Shown: positions 9,597-20,265, counted from the first letter of the stretch. The stretch is DNA of 64,000 bases from an uncultured Alteromonadaceae bacterium (GCA_947503265.1 CANNDC010000010.1:124001-188000); one strand, 5' to 3'. The notes: generated by a model from the letters alone, not told the origin. Made by a program: numbers and translations.

Positions 9597-9792
9597 GATT
9601 AGTCCTTAAGCTGACTTTACTATCTTATGATGTAAAAATTTGCTACTCCAGTGCTTATTATTGCAGAGTTTGCCTCTACTAAGTTTTTTTATACAAACCC
9701 GAGGAAACAAAGCGTTTTATTTAAACAAAATCACAAGTACCGAAAAAATAGTTAGCAATGATAAACACGCCCCATGTCAAACAGGCCAAGTC

Positions 9793-9847
9793 TTGACGAC
9801 TATTAGTAACTAGGTTACATTTACACCCATGTTTACGTTAACGTAAA
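9793..9847 (+). promoter_or_regulatory. liu promoter with putative LiuR operator
   Basis: A likely sigma-70 promoter, TTGACG (9793-9798), 17 bp, TACATT (9816-9821), precedes a perfect 16-bp palindrome TTTACGTTAACGTAAA at 9832-9847. The palindrome ends 12 bp before the liuR ATG. It matches the type of site known for LiuR in gammaproteobacteria and closely resembles the site upstream of mmsA. Its place just past the -10 fits autorepression of the whole operon, relieved by a pathway intermediate. The remainder of the 263-bp gap (9597-9792) shows nothing clear. Confidence 0.72.
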
Positions 9848-9859
9848 GGTTAATCATTT

Positions 9860-10294
9860 ATGAGCTCTGATGCTGCCGTACAAAATAATCCAAGCAAGAT
9901 GTCGGAAGAAACTGAAGCAACCTATTCAATCGGTGAATTAGCAAAGCATTTTGACGTAACCGCTCGTTCTATACGTTTTTACGAAGAACAAGGATTACTT
10001 TCCCCAACTAGAGACGGTCAGAATCGTATTTACAGTAAAAAAGACAAAGTACGACTCAAACTTGTGTTACGTGGTAAACGACTCGGTTTCTCACTTGCGG
10101 AAACTAAAACCTTATTCAACTTGTATGACAGCCACCAAAACTCAGAAGCGCAATTGCAAACTATGCTGTCTATGACGAAATTAAAACGAGCCAAACTTCT
10201 ACAACAACTCGATGATATCAATATTTTGATGCAAGAGTTAGATGATGTAGAAGCGCGATGCAAAGACGAATTAAATCAATTTAATAAAGGATAA
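9860..10294 (+). CDS. liuR: MerR-family regulator of leucine/valine degradation
   Basis: A 144-residue MerR-family regulator. The N-terminal winged helix-turn-helix (about 22-90) shows [20 protein letters not shown] followed by [19 protein letters not shown] long dimerisation coiled coil (about 100-135) ends in a short cysteine-containing tail ([10 protein letters not shown]). It is the first gene of the liu operon, 5 bp before liuA, the standard arrangement for LiuR. The palindromes at 9832-9847 and 5358-5375 are its likely targets, making it a local repressor of both leucine and valine catabolism. Fifteen or so residues precede the HTH, slightly more than usual. Confidence 0.9.
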   Translation: MSSDAAVQNNPSKMSEETEATYSIGELAKHFDVTARSIRFYEEQGLLSPTRDGQNRIYSKKDKVRLKLVLRGKRLGFSLAETKTLFNLYDSHQNSEAQLQTMLSMTKLKRAKLLQQLDDINILMQELDDVEARCKDELNQFNKG

Positions 10295-10299
10295 TCCTG

Positions 10300-11469
10300 A
10301 TGAATGCTGCCTACCCTACTCTTAATTTTGGACTCGGTGAAGATATCGAAATGCTGCAGGACCATGTTTACAATTTTGCACAAGCTGAAATCGCTCCTCT
10401 TGCAGAAAAATCCGATGAAGAAAATGCCTTTCCCAACCATTTATGGCCCAAAATGGGTGAAATGGGCTTGCTTGGTGTGACAGTGTCGGAAGAATATGGT
10501 GGCTCAGACATGGGTTATCTTGCTCACACCATTGCCATGGAAGAAGTCAGCAGAGCTTCAGCAGGTATAGGGTTAAGTTACGGTGCGCATTCAAATTTGT
10601 GCGTCAATCAAATTTCGAAAAATGGAAATGCTGAACAAAAAGCAAAATACCTACCTAAACTAGTAAGTGGTGAACACATTGGCGCGTTAGCGATGAGTGA
10701 ACCTAATGCAGGATCTGATGTTGTCAGTATGAAGCTAAGAGCAGACAGAAAGGGTGATCACTATGTGCTAAACGGCAACAAGATGTGGATTACCAATGGC
10801 CCTGATGCTAACACCTTTGTCATTTATGCTAAAACTGATGTGAATGCAGGCCCCAGAGGCATCACCGCATTTATTGTTGAAAAAGAATTTCCGGGCTTTA
10901 GCCAAGCACAGAAGCTAGATAAATTAGGGATGCGCTCATCAAATACTTGCGAATTGGTTTTTCAGGACTGTGAAGTTCCAGTTGAAAATCGAATTGGTGA
11001 GGAAGGCAGCGGTGTAGCCGTACTCATGAGTGGACTGGACTACGAACGTTTGGTCTTATCGGGCGGTCCATTGGGAATCATGCAGTCTTGTATGGATATT
11101 GTAGTGCCTTACATTCACGATCGTAAGCAATTTGGCAAATCCATCGGAGAATTTCAATTGGTTCAAGGAAAAGTCGCGGATATGTATACGCAAATGAACG
11201 CGGCTAGAGCTTATGTATACGCTGTTGCTCGCTCATGTGATAGAGGTGAAACCACGCGTAAAGACGCTGCAGGCGCTATCTTGTATTCAGCAGAACTCGC
11301 AACCAAAATGGCGTTAGACGCCATTCAATTGCTTGGCGGTAATGGATATATCAACGAATACCCTACAGGTCGTCTATTGCGCGATGCAAAATTATACGAA
11401 ATTGGTGCAGGTACATCAGAAATTCGTCGAATGTTAATTGGCCGAGAATTGTTTAAAGAATCGAACTAA
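10300..11469 (+). CDS. liuA: Isovaleryl-CoA dehydrogenase
   Basis: A 389-residue FAD-dependent acyl-CoA dehydrogenase oxidising isovaleryl-CoA to 3-methylcrotonyl-CoA in leucine catabolism. It carries [14 protein letters not shown] and the C-terminal [20 protein letters not shown]. The residue that is catalytic glutamate in most family members is replaced (GAGTSEIRR near the C terminus), and a glutamate sits instead at residue 249 in [12 protein letters not shown]. That is the arrangement diagnostic of isovaleryl-CoA dehydrogenase. An AGGATAATCCTG ribosome-binding region overlaps the end of liuR, 5 bp upstream. Pathway neighbours on both sides confirm the role. Confidence 0.95.
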   Translation: MNAAYPTLNFGLGEDIEMLQDHVYNFAQAEIAPLAEKSDEENAFPNHLWPKMGEMGLLGVTVSEEYGGSDMGYLAHTIAMEEVSRASAGIGLSYGAHSNLCVNQISKNGNAEQKAKYLPKLVSGEHIGALAMSEPNAGSDVVSMKLRADRKGDHYVLNGNKMWITNGPDANTFVIYAKTDVNAGPRGITAFIVEKEFPGFSQAQKLDKLGMRSSNTCELVFQDCEVPVENRIGEEGSGVAVLMSGLDYERLVLSGGPLGIMQSCMDIVVPYIHDRKQFGKSIGEFQLVQGKVADMYTQMNAARAYVYAVARSCDRGETTRKDAAGAILYSAELATKMALDAIQLLGGNGYINEYPTGRLLRDAKLYEIGAGTSEIRRMLIGRELFKESN

Positions 11470-11522
11470 CATAAAAATGTCACAAACTTCAGCCAAGCTC
11501 TTAACTAACAAGGAGTCGCAAA

Positions 11523-13130
11523 GTGCCTCAGATTGCCAGTAAATTAAATTCCAAAAGTCAGGAGTTTTCAGACAATGCCGATCATATGCGGCTTCAGGTC
11601 AACGACCTTAAAAAAGTCGTTGAACAAATTAAAGATGGCGGGGGTGAAAAGTCGAATCAACGCCATCTCGCCCGTGGCAAACTGTTACCTCGTGAACGTA
11701 TCAACCATTTGCTAGACGAAGGCTCGCCTTTTTTGGAGTTATCTCAATTGGCAGCATGGAATGTCTATGAAGACTATGTTCCGGCAGCAGGTGTTATAGC
11801 GGGTATTGGCAGGGTATCGGGTATTGAATGTATGATAGTAGCCAACGATGCGACGGTTAAAGGTGGCTCATACTACCCGCTAACAGTTAAAAAGCATCTT
11901 CGAGCCCAGACTATCGCACAACAAAATCATCTGCCATGTATTTATCTGGTCGATTCTGGCGGCGCTAACTTGCCCAGACAAGATGATGTCTTTCCTGACA
12001 AAGAACATTTTGGGCGCATCTTCTTTAATCAAGCAAACATGTCTGCACAGAATATCCCGCAAATAGCTGTAGTTATGGGCTCTTGTACTGCCGGAGGAGC
12101 TTATGTGCCGGCTATGGCTGACGAATCTATTATTGTAAAAGAACAAGGCACGATTTTCTTGGGTGGCCCTCCCCTTGTTAAAGCGGCAACGGGCGAAGTG
12201 GTTTCAGCAGAGGAACTTGGCGGCGGTGATGTACATTGTAGAACATCAGGTGTAGTTGACCACTTGGCCAATAATGACCATCACGCATTAAAAATAGCGC
12301 GAGATGCCGTTGCAAGATTAAACAGAATAAAACCAACTTACATAGACATAAAGGAAACGGTTGAACCGGCTTATCCGGCTGAGGAAATTTACGGCATTAT
12401 TCCAAAAGACGCTCGTAAACAGTTTGATGTGCGAGAAGTGATAGCTCGTATTGTAGATGGCTCAGAGTTCGACGAATTTAAAGCACTTTTCGGCACAACG
12501 TTAGTCTGTGGTTTCGCTCGTATTTTTGGTATTCCTGTCGGAATAGTAGCAAATAACGGTATTTTGTTTTCCGAATCCGCACAGAAAGGGGCGCATTTTA
12601 TAGAGTTGTGTTCACAGCGCAAAATACCTTTGATTTTCTTGCAAAACATCACCGGATTCATGGTAGGTAAACAATATGAATCAGGCGGCATCGCTAAGCA
12701 TGGGGCCAAAATGGTAACCGCCGTCGCCTGCGCGCAAGTTCCTAAATTCACTATATTAATTGGTGGTAGTTTCGGTGCAGGTAACTACGGAATGTGTGGT
12801 CGCGCTTACGATCCACGATTTATGTTTATGTGGCCTAACGCAAGAATATCCGTTATGGGTGGAGAACAAGCTGCTGGTGTTTTAGCTCAAGTCAAGCGAG
12901 ACCAAAAAGAGCGACAAGGCGAATCGTGGAGTGAGCAGCAAGAAGCTGATTTCAAACAACCCATTATCGATACATATGAGCATCAAGGCCATCCTTACTA
13001 TGCTTCAGCCCGACTTTGGGATGACGGTGTGATAGATCCCGCAGATACTCGATTTGTTCTTGGGTTATGCCTCTCAACTTCGTTAAACAAACCCATTGAA
13101 GAGACACGTTTCGGCGTGTTCAGAATGTAG
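11523..13130 (+). CDS. liuB: 3-methylcrotonyl-CoA carboxylase, carboxyltransferase (beta) subunit
   Basis: A 535-residue biotin-dependent carboxyltransferase that moves CO2 from carboxybiotin to 3-methylcrotonyl-CoA. The two crotonase-like halves are recognisable: [19 protein letters not shown] and [19 protein letters not shown] motifs in the first, [17 protein letters not shown] and [20 protein letters not shown] in the second. Translation probably starts at the GTG at 11523, 8-9 bp after AAGGAG, since no ATG fits better. It pairs with the liuD product to form the holoenzyme. The 53-bp gap to liuA is the widest in the operon and holds only this ribosome-binding site. Confidence 0.95.
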   Translation: MPQIASKLNSKSQEFSDNADHMRLQVNDLKKVVEQIKDGGGEKSNQRHLARGKLLPRERINHLLDEGSPFLELSQLAAWNVYEDYVPAAGVIAGIGRVSGIECMIVANDATVKGGSYYPLTVKKHLRAQTIAQQNHLPCIYLVDSGGANLPRQDDVFPDKEHFGRIFFNQANMSAQNIPQIAVVMGSCTAGGAYVPAMADESIIVKEQGTIFLGGPPLVKAATGEVVSAEELGGGDVHCRTSGVVDHLANNDHHALKIARDAVARLNRIKPTYIDIKETVEPAYPAEEIYGIIPKDARKQFDVREVIARIVDGSEFDEFKALFGTTLVCGFARIFGIPVGIVANNGILFSESAQKGAHFIELCSQRKIPLIFLQNITGFMVGKQYESGGIAKHGAKMVTAVACAQVPKFTILIGGSFGAGNYGMCGRAYDPRFMFMWPNARISVMGGEQAAGVLAQVKRDQKERQGESWSEQQEADFKQPIIDTYEHQGHPYYASARLWDDGVIDPADTRFVLGLCLSTSLNKPIEETRFGVFRM

Positions 13131-13140
13131 GGGAAACTTT

Positions 13141-13947
13141 ATGCAACAAGATATACTTTTTGAAATTGATAGTGTTGGCGTAGCGACGGTAACACTAAAT
13201 CGCCCTGACGTTCACAATGCCTTTGACGATGCGATTATTGCTCGTTTGATAGACATATTCGAGCAGGTTGGTCGCGATCCAACGATACGCGTGATGATTC
13301 TCCAGTCTACGGGCAAAAACTTCTGCGCTGGCGCCGACCTAAACTGGATGAAGCGCATGGCAAATTACAGCTTCGATCAAAATGTAGCTGATGCCAATTT
13401 ATTAGCCAAGATGTTATTTACACTGAATACACTTTCCAAGCCCACTATTGCAAAAGTAAAAGGAGCCGCATTTGGTGGAGCTGTTGGTTTAATCGCCTGT
13501 TGTGATATGGCAATAGCCAGTCGATTGAGTAAGTTTTGTTTAAGCGAAGTTAAACTTGGATTAATTCCTGCCACAATTAGCCCCTACGTTATTAATGCCA
13601 TTGGTGAGCGAGATGCAAGACGTTACTTTATGACCGCAGAAGTGTTTTCTGCTAGAAGGGCGCGACGTTTAGGGCTTATTAATGAAGCAGTAACCGAAGA
13701 AGAGTTGGAGGGAGAAGTAGAATCCATCGTCGGCCATATACTAAAAAATGGTCCCACCGCAGTGACAGCAGCCAAGCAACTCATATCTGATGTGAAAGAT
13801 GAAGAGCTGAGTGACGAACTGATTGAAAAAACCAGCTTGCGCATTGCGTCGATGCGCGTCTCCGAAGAAGGCCAAGAAGGAATCAATGCCTTTTTAGAAA
13901 AGCGCACACCAAGTTGGAAACTCCCCTCCACTGGAGGTGAAGAATGA
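13141..13947 (+). CDS. liuC: Methylglutaconyl-CoA hydratase
   Basis: A 268-residue enoyl-CoA hydratase-family protein that hydrates 3-methylglutaconyl-CoA to HMG-CoA. VTLNRPDVHNAFDD near the N terminus, NFCAGADLNWM (CoA and oxyanion binding), GAAFGGAVGLIACCD and SEVKLGLIPATISPYV are diagnostic crotonase blocks. The ATG at 13141 follows AGGGGA with a 7-bp spacer; an upstream in-frame ATG at 13096 lies inside liuB and has no ribosome-binding site. The gene overlaps the start of liuD by 4 bp, implying translational coupling. Confidence 0.92.
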   Translation: MQQDILFEIDSVGVATVTLNRPDVHNAFDDAIIARLIDIFEQVGRDPTIRVMILQSTGKNFCAGADLNWMKRMANYSFDQNVADANLLAKMLFTLNTLSKPTIAKVKGAAFGGAVGLIACCDMAIASRLSKFCLSEVKLGLIPATISPYVINAIGERDARRYFMTAEVFSARRARRLGLINEAVTEEELEGEVESIVGHILKNGPTAVTAAKQLISDVKDEELSDELIEKTSLRIASMRVSEEGQEGINAFLEKRTPSWKLPSTGGEE

Positions 13948-15968
13948 AAACTGGAATTAAGAAATTATTAATTGCTAATCGCGGTGAAATTTGCTGTCGA
14001 ATTATCAAAACCGCAAAAAAAATGGGTATCGCAACCGTCGCCGTATACTCTGATGCGGACAAAAATGCATTGCACGTAAAAATGGCCGATGAAGCGGTTA
14101 ATATTGGTGCAGCACCTTCCAGAGAGAGTTATCTTCTGGGTGATAAAATTATCGCTGTAGCAAAAGCGCTGCGAGTCGACGCAATTCACCCAGGTTACGG
14201 ATTTTTATCCGAAAACGCGGCGTTTTGTCGCAAATGTAAAGAAAACGGCATCATTTTTGTCGGTCCCCCGGTAAAAGCCATCGAAGCAATGGGCTCTAAG
14301 TCTGCAGCAAAACAAATTATGCAAGAAGCAGGCGTACCGTTAGTACCCGGATACCATGGCGAAAACCAATCTCCAGACTTTCTTAAACAACAAGCTGATG
14401 AAATGGGTTACCCCGTTTTATTAAAAGCCGCTGCAGGGGGCGGTGGCAAAGGAATGCGCCAAGTACACAGTGAAGAAGAGTTTTTTGATGCCTTAGATGC
14501 TGCAAAACGTGAAGCCATGTCGGGATTTAACGATGACATTATGCTTGTCGAAAAATACCTCACGCAGCCTAGACACGTCGAGATACAAGTATTTTGTGAC
14601 CAACATAAAAATGGGGTTTACCTATTTGAGCGTGATTGTTCGGTTCAACGACGCCATCAAAAAGTCATTGAAGAAGCCCCTGCCCCTGGTATAACAGCAG
14701 AATTAAGACAGCAAATGGGCGAAGCAGGATTAAAAGCAGCGAAAGCCATCGATTATGAGGGGGCTGGTACAGTTGAATTTCTGCTCGAACCGAATGGCGA
14801 GTTTTTCTTTATGGAGATGAACACGCGCTTGCAAGTTGAGCATCCGGTTACCGAAATGATCACCCAAGAAGACTTGGTTGAATGGCAACTTCGCGTGGCC
14901 AGTGGCGAGGTGATTCCTAAAACACAGCAACAATTGACTCTCAAAGGCCACGCTTTTGAAGCACGTGTGTATGCCGAAGACCCAGACAATGAATTTTTAC
15001 CGTCGACGGGTAAATTACGCTTATTAAAGCCGCCATTGGAATCTGAAAACGTTCGTGTAGATACGGGTGTTTTGCAAGGAGACGAGGTTTCAGTCTTTTA
15101 TGATCCTATGATAGCCAAATTGATAGTTTGGGATGAAAATCGCGAGAAAGCCTTAGCAAGAATGTCCAAAGCATTAGCTGAATATCATGTAGAAGGTGTG
15201 CGCACAAATATCGACTTCTTATACAATTTGGCGACTCATCCGGCATTTCAGAACGCCAATTTAACGACCAATTTCATTGAAGAACACCAAGACCACCTTT
15301 TTGTCTCCAGACAGCATGACTTAGAACCCATGCTGCCTGTTGTCTCAACTTACTTAATGTTAAAACGCCACAGTAAATTACAAAACAAAGGGGTAGAGCT
15401 CCAATCTCCTTGGCAAGCAGGCAACAACTGGCGAATGAACGAAGTGCATGAAGAAATCCTCAGTTTTGTTATTCAAAACGTCGAGGCAAGTGTAACCGTA
15501 TCCATAGTCGGTAAACTAGAAAACAACGAACTGCAACTGCTCGTTCAAACCAGCGAGAACGAGTATTCATGCCAAGGTCAACTAGTAGAGAATAGTTTGT
15601 TGGTAAATATTAATGGGCATCGCAGTAAGATGACCGTAGTTGAACATGAACAAGAATATTCGTTGTTTACGCCAGAACATGCGATTAAGTGCCGATTGTT
15701 AACGCCAGATTTGGGCATTGACGATTCGGATGAACATCACGCGGGATTTGTTGCGCCTATGAACGGTACAGTAGTCGGCCTTATGGTCGAACTAAATCAA
15801 TCGGTTAAAAAAGGTCAAACCCTAATGATAATGGAAGCGATGAAGATGGAGCATGCGCTTAAGGCACCAAAAGATGGTGTGGTAACCGAATTTTACTACC
15901 AATCAGGTGATTTAGTAGATGGTGGCGCTGCCCTACTAAACTTTGAAGCCAATGCTGCTGAAGACTGA
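13944..15968 (+). CDS. liuD: 3-methylcrotonyl-CoA carboxylase, biotin carboxylase/BCCP (alpha) subunit
   Basis: A 674-residue protein that carboxylates its own biotin with ATP and bicarbonate. Domains in order are the biotin carboxylase N-terminal domain ([15 protein letters not shown], residues 7-21), the ATP-grasp domain with the glycine-rich [14 protein letters not shown] loop and [13 protein letters not shown], the biotin carboxylase C-terminal domain, and a C-terminal biotinyl domain with EAMKMEH carrying biotinylated Lys634. Length and order are normal for this subunit. The start overlaps the liuC stop in ATGA. It works with the liuB product. Confidence 0.95.
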   Translation: MKTGIKKLLIANRGEICCRIIKTAKKMGIATVAVYSDADKNALHVKMADEAVNIGAAPSRESYLLGDKIIAVAKALRVDAIHPGYGFLSENAAFCRKCKENGIIFVGPPVKAIEAMGSKSAAKQIMQEAGVPLVPGYHGENQSPDFLKQQADEMGYPVLLKAAAGGGGKGMRQVHSEEEFFDALDAAKREAMSGFNDDIMLVEKYLTQPRHVEIQVFCDQHKNGVYLFERDCSVQRRHQKVIEEAPAPGITAELRQQMGEAGLKAAKAIDYEGAGTVEFLLEPNGEFFFMEMNTRLQVEHPVTEMITQEDLVEWQLRVASGEVIPKTQQQLTLKGHAFEARVYAEDPDNEFLPSTGKLRLLKPPLESENVRVDTGVLQGDEVSVFYDPMIAKLIVWDENREKALARMSKALAEYHVEGVRTNIDFLYNLATHPAFQNANLTTNFIEEHQDHLFVSRQHDLEPMLPVVSTYLMLKRHSKLQNKGVELQSPWQAGNNWRMNEVHEEILSFVIQNVEASVTVSIVGKLENNELQLLVQTSENEYSCQGQLVENSLLVNINGHRSKMTVVEHEQEYSLFTPEHAIKCRLLTPDLGIDDSDEHHAGFVAPMNGTVVGLMVELNQSVKKGQTLMIMEAMKMEHALKAPKDGVVTEFYYQSGDLVDGGAALLNFEANAAED

Positions 15969-15975
15969 GAGAAAA

Positions 15976-16875
15976 ATGAATTACCCAAAGCAAGTTAAGA
16001 TTGTCGAGGTCGGCCCTCGAGACGGACTGCAAAACGAAAAACAGCTTATTGCTTTGCAAGATAAACTAGACCTCATTTCAGGTCTTGGCGAAGCAGGACT
16101 CAAAGTCATTGAGTCAGGAAGTTTTGTTTCTCCCAAATGGGTACCTCAAATGGCAGATAGTGCAGACGTTTTTGCCAAGCTGGAACGTAAAAATGGAGTG
16201 ACGTATACGGCCTTGACACCTAACTTGAAAGGTTTCGAGCTTGCCATGGCGTCAAAGGTAGATGAAGTTGCTGTTTTTGGGGCAGCCTCTGAGTCATTTT
16301 CACAGAAAAATATTAACTGCTCGATCAATGAGAGCTTACAAAGATTTGAGCCACTACTCGCCAACGCTGTAGAGCAGAATATTCGGGTTAGAGGTTACTT
16401 ATCCTGTGTTTTGGGTTGCCCTTTCGAGGGAGAGATTTCCGCGGAGAAAGTGGCTGAAGTGGCAAAAAAGCTGTTGGAAATGGGCTGTTACGAGATCTCA
16501 TTGGGTGACACCATTGGAACCGGCACCCCTTTCAAAACCCAGCGAATGCTAGAAGCCGTTTTGCAACATGTACCTATAGCAAAAGTGGCTGTGCATTTTC
16601 ACGATACCTATGGACAAGCTTTAGCCAATATACTCGTGGCATTGCAGTTGGGCGTTTCAGTCATTGATAGTGCGGTTTCAGGGTTAGGTGGTTGTCCTTA
16701 CGCCAAAGGTGCTTCTGGAAACGTGGCAACAGAAGACGTGGTTTATATGCTCAATGGTATGGGCATTGAAACCGGTGTAGATCTCGATAAATTGAGCGCC
16801 GCTGGGCGAAAAATAATGTCTGCATTAGACCGAACTTCTCTATCAAAAGTAGCCAATGCTTTGGCTAGCCGTTAA
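15976..16875 (+). CDS. liuE: Hydroxymethylglutaryl-CoA lyase
   Basis: A 299-residue TIM-barrel lyase splitting HMG-CoA into acetoacetate and acetyl-CoA, the last step of the leucine pathway here. Motifs are [13 protein letters not shown] near the N terminus (catalytic Arg and metal-binding Asp), the metal-ligand [12 protein letters not shown], and the signature cysteine loop [20 protein letters not shown]. The chosen ATG at 15976 follows GAGAGAAAA just after the liuD stop; an in-frame ATG at 15943 lies inside liuD. No acetoacetyl-CoA synthetase or CoA-transferase follows, so acetoacetate must be activated by a product encoded elsewhere. Confidence 0.95.
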   Translation: MNYPKQVKIVEVGPRDGLQNEKQLIALQDKLDLISGLGEAGLKVIESGSFVSPKWVPQMADSADVFAKLERKNGVTYTALTPNLKGFELAMASKVDEVAVFGAASESFSQKNINCSINESLQRFEPLLANAVEQNIRVRGYLSCVLGCPFEGEISAEKVAEVAKKLLEMGCYEISLGDTIGTGTPFKTQRMLEAVLQHVPIAKVAVHFHDTYGQALANILVALQLGVSVIDSAVSGLGGCPYAKGASGNVATEDVVYMLNGMGIETGVDLDKLSAAGRKIMSALDRTSLSKVANALASR

Positions 16876-16877
16876 AA

Positions 16878-16900
16878 AGAGCTAGCGTCCTGCCAGCTCT
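16878..16900 (+). terminator. Possible terminator after liu operon
   Basis: The arms AGAGCT and AGCTCT, with an inner GC pair, form a short hairpin straight after the liuE stop. The T-run (GTTTTTT, near 16926) is about 25 bp further on, so this is a weak candidate. The next gene is convergent and ends at 16918. Confidence 0.3.
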
Positions 16901-16917
16901 GCTTACTAAGCCCGTTC

Positions 16918-18138
16918 TTAAGCCCGTTTTTTAAGCGCGTTCGCAAAAACAATCGCGGCTTCTGCTTTCGCTCTTTCTGGATCAAAGTTAGCTTTTTCTA
17001 TTTTACTCACTATGTTATTCAACTCTTGCGTCGACATGCAATCCTCCAGCAAACTGAGTGCATCTTCTAGTCCGTTTAAATGTTCAAGTGCTTCGGTGGA
17101 TACTATAGGAACCGCGATGTATCGCGGGAAAAATTGATCAGGATCGGTTAATTGCTCAACTTCTTTACGCATTAACTGAGGATCAGATTCATATCCTACA
17201 AACACATCTGCCTCGTTGGATTCTAATGCTGCATAGCGATCAGAGACACTGCATGGCAGTACTTCTTTGAACCTAATGCCGTAGTCAATTAGTCCCAATA
17301 AGCAGTCTTTGCGGTTAATAAATTCGGGATCAGCAGAAATAATCAAGCTGGCTGCTTTAGTTTTCAAATCTGCTAAACTTTCAATGTCATGTTCTCGCAT
17401 CGACTCGGGCGTCATGACTAAACAATAGTCTTCACTTGCGCCAAGGGAAGGCAGCCACTTCATCCCCAAATTTTTTCCATAGACATTAAGCTCATCAACA
17501 ATTTCAGTATCACTCTTGGCTGATCCATCGTTTTTTTTATGGGCAATATTGAAATACTGGATACAAGTCCCGGTGTAATCCATATACATATCTAACCAAC
17601 GATACTTCAACTCGGCAAAGTTACGCATGCTATCCCCATTTGGATAATGGATATCCAGTCGAATATTGGCATTGTAATGCTGAATTGCACAGGCAAATAA
17701 TTGGGTAAAAAACAATTGTGACGGGTCCGCCTTCGCGCCAATAATTAAAGTGGGGGTTTCCCCAATCAGCCTTTCCTTACTTCTTACATCAGTCCCGGCT
17801 AACATTGGCCAGAGTGACTGTTCAGCAGTACTCACCTGACTCTGAACTTTGTTGATAGTTTGGTTAAGAGAGTTTTCTAAATCATTCAGTTGAATATTGA
17901 ATTCTTTATCCGATATTTTAAAGGTTAGTGATTGGATAAAGCTCGGCATATTGATAATGATGAAAGGGAAAATCAGCAATGCAAATAAGATTAAGACTTG
18001 ATTTGTAGCCCGTAAATGTTCATCCAGTCCCAAAAATTTGAGCTCTGCTAAGAAAAACAAAAAAACCGCAAGACAATATATAATCAGCAAAGCCAACGTG
18101 GGCCGAGACAATACTCCCTTTTTCTTTTTAACTATCAT
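16918..18138 (-). CDS. Membrane-anchored OpuAC/OpuBC-type substrate-binding protein
   Basis: A 406-residue protein with two N-terminal membrane segments (about 13-35 and 47-66), then a coiled region (about 75-105). A type-II periplasmic binding fold follows, resembling glycine-betaine/choline binding proteins: TLIIGAKADPSQLFFTQL (about 130-147) and the marker MDYTGTCIQYF, which matches the YxEYTGT block of that family. Ordinary binding proteins are free or lipid-anchored, and no ABC permease or ATPase is nearby. It therefore looks like a tethered ligand sensor or orphan receptor. It is 12 bp downstream of another tethered binding-type gene and is probably co-transcribed with it. Ligand and output are unknown. 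Confidence 0.65.
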   Translation of the reverse strand: MIVKKKKGVLSRPTLALLIIYCLAVFLFFLAELKFLGLDEHLRATNQVLILFALLIFPFIIINMPSFIQSLTFKISDKEFNIQLNDLENSLNQTINKVQSQVSTAEQSLWPMLAGTDVRSKERLIGETPTLIIGAKADPSQLFFTQLFACAIQHYNANIRLDIHYPNGDSMRNFAELKYRWLDMYMDYTGTCIQYFNIAHKKNDGSAKSDTEIVDELNVYGKNLGMKWLPSLGASEDYCLVMTPESMREHDIESLADLKTKAASLIISADPEFINRKDCLLGLIDYGIRFKEVLPCSVSDRYAALESNEADVFVGYESDPQLMRKEVEQLTDPDQFFPRYIAVPIVSTEALEHLNGLEDALSLLEDCMSTQELNNIVSKIEKANFDPERAKAEAAIVFANALKKRA

Positions 18139-18150
18139 TGGCTTTCTCCT

Positions 18151-19557
18151 TTAACTTATTTTTATGCTTCGAGCATCAATACAGAAACGCATATTTTTTG
18201 ATGACAGTGGTCCATTTAACAGCTTGATTCTTACCATAGGTACATCTTCTACGTAATTTGGGGTTAAGAACACCCTATTCCATTGGTTTATTTTCGCTTT
18301 GGAACCCTTTGGTAAGAAATATCGCTCTGTTTTTAAACATCGATCAGAATCTCTATCTAGCCTAAACACTTCGATTAGTGAGTTGCTTTTGGCTGGCAGC
18401 AATGAGATAGATTGCTCAAGCTCAATTGCGTTACTTGCCTTTCTAATTAGGGTATCGTAGGCATCTTTGTTACTTTTCAAGCGTTGCAAAACCTCATCAA
18501 ATTCATCTCGTAAGGCGAGGTTGTTTGGGTTGTTTTTGGGAAACATCATTCGATGTTCGACAAATCGAAAGTATTTTGCTTTTCTAATGCTATTAGCTTG
18601 TTCAGGAAATCTGTTGAGAACCAAGTTTTCAGCGACTTGCTGAGCTTCAACCAACACTGCTGGCTTAGCGCTATTGGCCAAAGCAATAAGACTAGCTTCT
18701 AATTGATCTATCCCACATTCGTTTGTTACATCGATATTCAACTTATCGCGAGTTTTGTCTTGCAGATGCGTGATAATTCGATAGTTTTTTAAAGCAGTTA
18801 CATCTGTGGGAGTATCACTGCCCATCCAAGCAAGGTATAAGGGCGAATCGTAACCATCTAGGGTGACTTGCATAGAATTTATATCAGCTAAGCTGTTAAC
18901 TATATTCAACTGCTTCGTTTGGGAAGCGTTGGCTGCAAATTGCATCAAGTCTACTGAGATGGGTTGCTCAGATAGCAGCACTGTTTTTCGAGGTGTGATC
19001 AGATATTCAAAACCAGCAATAGTGTCTTTGAAAAAACACGGTTTTCGCGGTATGTACCGAGAAATTTCGTTGTCATATTCATAACCATCTAACGCTAGAA
19101 TATTGAAATTTTTAAGCGCGTCGTGAGAATCAATTTGTTGTGCGTTAGGATTATTTCCTTTATGATAAAACACGCCGTAAGCAATCTTAATTATTCCTTC
19201 ACTAAAGTAAAAACGCTTAGCTCTTTCCTCAGTCTCAACATAGGGATAAATACCGCGTACGTGATCATTCCTCTGAGAGTTTTCTGCTCTAGATTGAACA
19301 AGTGGCCAGGGCATGAATTGATAGGATGGTGCATACCCCATTTGTTCCAATACAGAAGAAACGATAATGGTAGCAATTCCATTGTGTTGAATATTTTCAC
19401 CGGTAAATGGGGTCCATTCGCCGGTGGCAATCTTGATAGGCTTAGCCGATTTTTCAGGTTGTAAATAAGACAAATATATTGTGACAAACACCAGCATCAT
19501 GGCCAGTATCAAACTGATCATTATCATCGGATTCAAGCGTGATCGGGTCATTGTCAC
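18151..19557 (-). CDS. Membrane-anchored family-3-like solute-binding protein
   Basis: A 468-residue protein with one N-terminal membrane segment (about 12-30). The following region resembles amino-acid-type extracellular solute-binding domains: IKIATGEWTPFTGENI (about 41-56), an EQMGYAPSYQFMPWPLVQSR block (70-89) and GIYPYVETEERAKRFYFSE (101-119). That domain ends near residue 345, and about 120 further C-terminal residues with two cysteines (SDRCLKTERYF, NMRFCIDA) are not recognised. There is no lipobox or cleavable signal, so it is probably tethered facing the periplasm. It is the first gene of a two-gene unit with the OpuAC-like gene, and no transporter is nearby. Function beyond ligand binding is unknown. 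Confidence 0.6.
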   Translation of the reverse strand: MTMTRSRLNPMIMISLILAMMLVFVTIYLSYLQPEKSAKPIKIATGEWTPFTGENIQHNGIATIIVSSVLEQMGYAPSYQFMPWPLVQSRAENSQRNDHVRGIYPYVETEERAKRFYFSEGIIKIAYGVFYHKGNNPNAQQIDSHDALKNFNILALDGYEYDNEISRYIPRKPCFFKDTIAGFEYLITPRKTVLLSEQPISVDLMQFAANASQTKQLNIVNSLADINSMQVTLDGYDSPLYLAWMGSDTPTDVTALKNYRIITHLQDKTRDKLNIDVTNECGIDQLEASLIALANSAKPAVLVEAQQVAENLVLNRFPEQANSIRKAKYFRFVEHRMMFPKNNPNNLALRDEFDEVLQRLKSNKDAYDTLIRKASNAIELEQSISLLPAKSNSLIEVFRLDRDSDRCLKTERYFLPKGSKAKINQWNRVFLTPNYVEDVPMVRIKLLNGPLSSKNMRFCIDARSIKIS

Positions 19558-19674
19558 CGTCCAACAAAACTATGTTGTTATAATTTAGCTAACAGAAAAG
19601 ACTTTCATACCCGGCACAAAGCAGTTATTTTGACTTTATGAATGTTCAACCCATACAAGTATCAGCATAACGTA

Positions 19675-20265
19675 ATGAAGTATAGGCTGAGTTTTGTTAT
19701 CACCATCGCCTCATTATTTGCTAGCACTTTGTGTTCGGCTGAAATCATTCTGCGCGAAATTTATACTCACTACTCTATCGAACCCCTGAGTGTGTTGCAA
19801 ATAAAGCAAGAGTTGCGCAACAAATCTCCTGTAAGCAGAGAACACAAACTATTCCATGGTGGTACAGAATGGAAATTAACGCCTAAATTTGGTGTTCGCG
19901 TGATGGGCAATATGTGCCAAATATTTGATGTATCCGTCAAACTAGAAGGTACTTACACACTACCCAAAATGACAAATAGAGTCAGTGCATCTGATATCAC
20001 TCAAACGACATTTGATCAGTACTATGAGTCATTGCTTCTCCATGAAAAAGGCCATCAAGCGCTATGGTTAGAAGCGGGAGAAAAGATTGAAAAGCTATTA
20101 ACTACCTTTCCCGAGGAATATCATTGCAACCCGCTTGCCAGAAAAGCCAAACAAGCCGTTGCTAATGTTGTTCTTGAATATCAGAAAAAAAATCGAACCT
20201 ATGACAAAACTACAGGCCACGGTAAAACTCAGGGTGCCTACATAGAAGTCAACGGCACCCAATAA
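19675..20265 (+). CDS. Secreted DUF922 protein, putative zinc protease
   Basis: A 196-residue protein with a clear signal peptide (MKYRLSFVITIASLFASTLC, cleavage likely near SAE). The body matches the DUF922 type: a conserved N-terminal beta region and the metal-binding-like HEKGHQALW motif, followed by a helix rich in charged residues. DUF922 proteins are described as putative predicted metalloproteases; the HExxH-like HEKGH supports that, but no activity is shown. The ATG at 19675 places the signal peptide at the N terminus; the in-frame ATG at 19642 would add 11 polar residues. It converges with an SRPBCC gene 3 bp away. Confidence 0.75.
   Translation: MKYRLSFVITIASLFASTLCSAEIILREIYTHYSIEPLSVLQIKQELRNKSPVSREHKLFHGGTEWKLTPKFGVRVMGNMCQIFDVSVKLEGTYTLPKMTNRVSASDITQTTFDQYYESLLLHEKGHQALWLEAGEKIEKLLTTFPEEYHCNPLARKAKQAVANVVLEYQKKNRTYDKTTGHGKTQGAYIEVNGTQ

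Noticed and set aside
16878..16930. Strong terminator between liuE and the convergent gene
   Set aside because: The hairpin is only moderate and its T-run is about 25 bp away, so only a weak call was kept.
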